The notes beneath the pieces were generated by a model, which saw nothing but the letters and a program-made list of their open reading frames with translations, had not been told where the DNA came from and did not search any database. Below are positions 6,262 through 7,395 of a stretch of 7,395 nucleotides of DNA, in pieces. Source of the stretch: Sulfitobacter sp. (lineage in GTDB: Bacteria > Pseudomonadota > Alphaproteobacteria > Rhodobacterales > Rhodobacteraceae); the NCBI GenBank assembly GCA_024636405.1, contig JAGXHC010000152.1, positions 1 through 7,395 of the forward strand. Direction: 5' to 3'. A program made the translations under genes and the position numbers. The stretch's first letter is position 1, and the number at the start of each line of letters is the position of its first letter.

Positions 6262-7052
6262 GTCCAGACCTGATCCGGGTCCGGCAGCGGGATCGCGGCC
6301 AACAATTCGCGGGTATAGGCCGCTTTGGGTGCGGCAAACAGGTCTGCCGTTGCTGCTTTTTCGACAATGACACCTTGATGCAGCACAATGACATGGCTGC
6401 ATAATCTTCGGATCACTGACAGATCGTGACTGATGAACGCCAGCGTCAGACCCAGTTCGCGTACCAATTCTTCCAGCAGGTTCAACACCTGCGCCTGTGA
6501 TGACACGTCCAGCCCTGACACGATCTCATCCGCGAGAATGAAATCCGGGCGCAGCGCAATGGCGCGGGCGATTCCGACGCGTTGCCGTTGACCGCCAGAC
6601 AATTCATGCGGAAAACGCGCCGCGAAACTGCGCGGCAGACCAACCATATCCAGCGCTTCATCCACACGGGCAGGCAGTCCATCCATCCCATGCAGTTTCA
6701 ATGGACCGGCAATGATACCACCGACCCGGCGGCGCGGATTCAGCGATGACATGGGGTCTTGAAATATCATCTGCAACCGCTGCCGCATCGGTCGCAAGCT
6801 GGGCTCGTCCAGGTGGGTGATGTCGCGCCCGTCAAAGGTGATGGTGCCCTGTGTCGGTTCCAGCAGGCGCAACATTGCGCGGCCCAATGTCGATTTGCCT
6901 GACCCCGATCCGCCGACGATGCCCAGCACCGCACCCTTTGGCACATCAAAGGAAAGCCCATTCAGGATATCAATCCGGGGTGCCGCGCCAAACATTGGTT
7001 TTCGTGTCATATCCGGCAAGGAAAGGTGAAGGTCGCGGACTTCGTACATCAT
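6258..7052 (-). CDS. Peptide-type ABC importer ATP-binding protein, DppF/OppF-like
   Basis: This 264-residue cytoplasmic ATPase drives import with a partner ATPase and two permeases. It has Walker A GGSGSGKST (47-55, K53), Q-loop FQDP (Q98), signature LSGGQ (151-155), Walker B FILADE (D175, E176), D-loop SGLD (179-182) and H-loop H209 (ISHD). The FQDPMSSLNPR sequence after the Q-loop and the RRLCSHVIVL region are typical of the dipeptide/oligopeptide/nickel group. Oddities are ADEI in place of the common ADEP after the catalytic glutamate, and an early end (ELLAAIPLPDPDQVWT) with no cysteine-rich tail. It begins with two adjacent ATGs; the first overlaps the upstream ATPase stop as ATGA, so translation is probably coupled. 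The two genes are one operon read right to left, with the permeases and binding protein presumably beyond the right edge. The imported compound is unknown. Confidence 0.93.
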   Translation of the reverse strand: MMYEVRDLHLSLPDMTRKPMFGAAPRIDILNGLSFDVPKGAVLGIVGGSGSGKSTLGRAMLRLLEPTQGTITFDGRDITHLDEPSLRPMRQRLQMIFQDPMSSLNPRRRVGGIIAGPLKLHGMDGLPARVDEALDMVGLPRSFAARFPHELSGGQRQRVGIARAIALRPDFILADEIVSGLDVSSQAQVLNLLEELVRELGLTLAFISHDLSVIRRLCSHVIVLHQGVIVEKAATADLFAAPKAAYTRELLAAIPLPDPDQVWT

Positions 7053-7395
7053 GGCGCGACCACCCGGTCAAATGCGTCAATCTCGGCCTCGACCGCGTCA
7101 ATCACCGATTGCGGCACAGGTGTGAGGCTGTCGTGGGGGTTCTCGTAACTGGGTGTCGCGGCCAGCAGAGCCGCGGAATACGGGTGCGCGGGCGCGGCGA
7201 AAAATTGTCGCATCGGCGCTTCCTCCACTACCTTGCCGGCATAAAGCACCGAGAGCGCGTCACACACCTTGCTGACCACGCCAAGATCATGAGTCACAAA
7301 CAGCAGCGCCGTGCCTTGGCGTGTCTGCATATCCGCGATCAGACGCAGGATCTGCTTTTGCACGGTGACGTCCAACGCTGTTGTCGGTTCGTCCG
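7049..7395 (-). CDS. Peptide-type ABC importer ATP-binding protein, DppD/OppD-like, C-terminal fragment
   Basis: Only the last 114 residues are in the window; the 5' part lies beyond the right edge. The fragment begins inside Walker B and the D-loop (DEPTTALDVTVQ, the glutamate being the catalytic base), then shows the H-loop histidine (LLFVTHDLGVV, fragment residue 35), LYAGKVVEEAP, and HPYSAALLAATP, the oligopeptide-transporter C-terminal (oligo_HPY) motif. The tail after HPY is short and acidic and lacks the cysteine-rich GCxFxxRC end found in many OppD proteins. It pairs with the downstream DppF-like ATPase, which it overlaps by four bases (ATGA), to form the heterodimeric motor of a peptide, opine or related importer. 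The internal TTG at 7375 lies after Walker B and is not the real start. Confidence 0.92.
   Translation of the reverse strand, partial: DEPTTALDVTVQKQILRLIADMQTRQGTALLFVTHDLGVVSKVCDALSVLYAGKVVEEAPMRQFFAAPAHPYSAALLAATPSYENPHDSLTPVPQSVIDAVEAEIDAFDRVVAP

Noticed and set aside
1..7395. Mobile elements, CRISPR arrays, tRNA genes, toxin-antitoxin or phage-defence genes
   Set aside because: No transposase, integrase, regularly spaced repeats, terminal inverted repeats, tRNA-like folds or defence-protein motifs were seen on either strand.

Overview
The window is about 7.4 kb of bacterial chromosome. Protein style, moderately high GC with many CGCG-rich codons, and the gene types suggest an alphaproteobacterium, most likely a Rhodobacteraceae (roseobacter-like) species. 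This placement is inferred from family resemblance only. I see no rRNA, tRNA, CRISPR array, insertion sequence, integrase or phage gene, so it reads as ordinary metabolic and sensory chromosome.

Layout from left to right: (1) a minus-strand membrane sensor with a periplasmic CHASE domain and a cytoplasmic PAS domain, whose output end is cut off by the left edge; (2) a plus-strand DUF1045/2H-phosphoesterase protein of the phosphonate-operon-associated family, here without phn neighbours; (3) a minus-strand class I/II PLP aminotransferase; (4) a plus-strand metallo-beta-lactamase-fold hydrolase of the lactonase-like type; (5) a minus-strand short-chain dehydrogenase/reductase; (6) a plus-strand second class I/II aminotransferase; (7) two minus-strand ATPases of a peptide-type ABC importer (DppF/OppF-like complete, DppD/OppD-like cut by the right edge), overlapping by ATGA.

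The organisation is notable. From the sensor to the ABC pair, every adjacent transcription unit switches strand, giving three head-to-head gaps (224, 41 and 107 bp) and three tail-to-tail junctions (5 bp gap, 13 bp gap, 4 bp overlap). Nearly no sequence is non-coding. Inverted repeats sit in two of the divergent gaps (positions 1464-1483 and 5042-5072). A hairpin that contains both stop codons sits in the hydrolase/SDR junction (4248-4268).

Functionally, genes 3-7 could form a small catabolic set: uptake of a peptide-like or amino-acid-derived compound by the ABC importer, ring or ester opening by the MBL hydrolase, transamination by one or both PLP enzymes, and oxidation or reduction of a hydroxyl/keto group by the SDR. 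This is inferred from neighbourhood and enzyme class; nothing in the sequence identifies the substrate. The sensor and the DUF1045 gene may be unrelated to it. I found no strong evidence for a wholly new system; the best leads are this enzyme set, its strand-alternating layout and the operator-like repeats.
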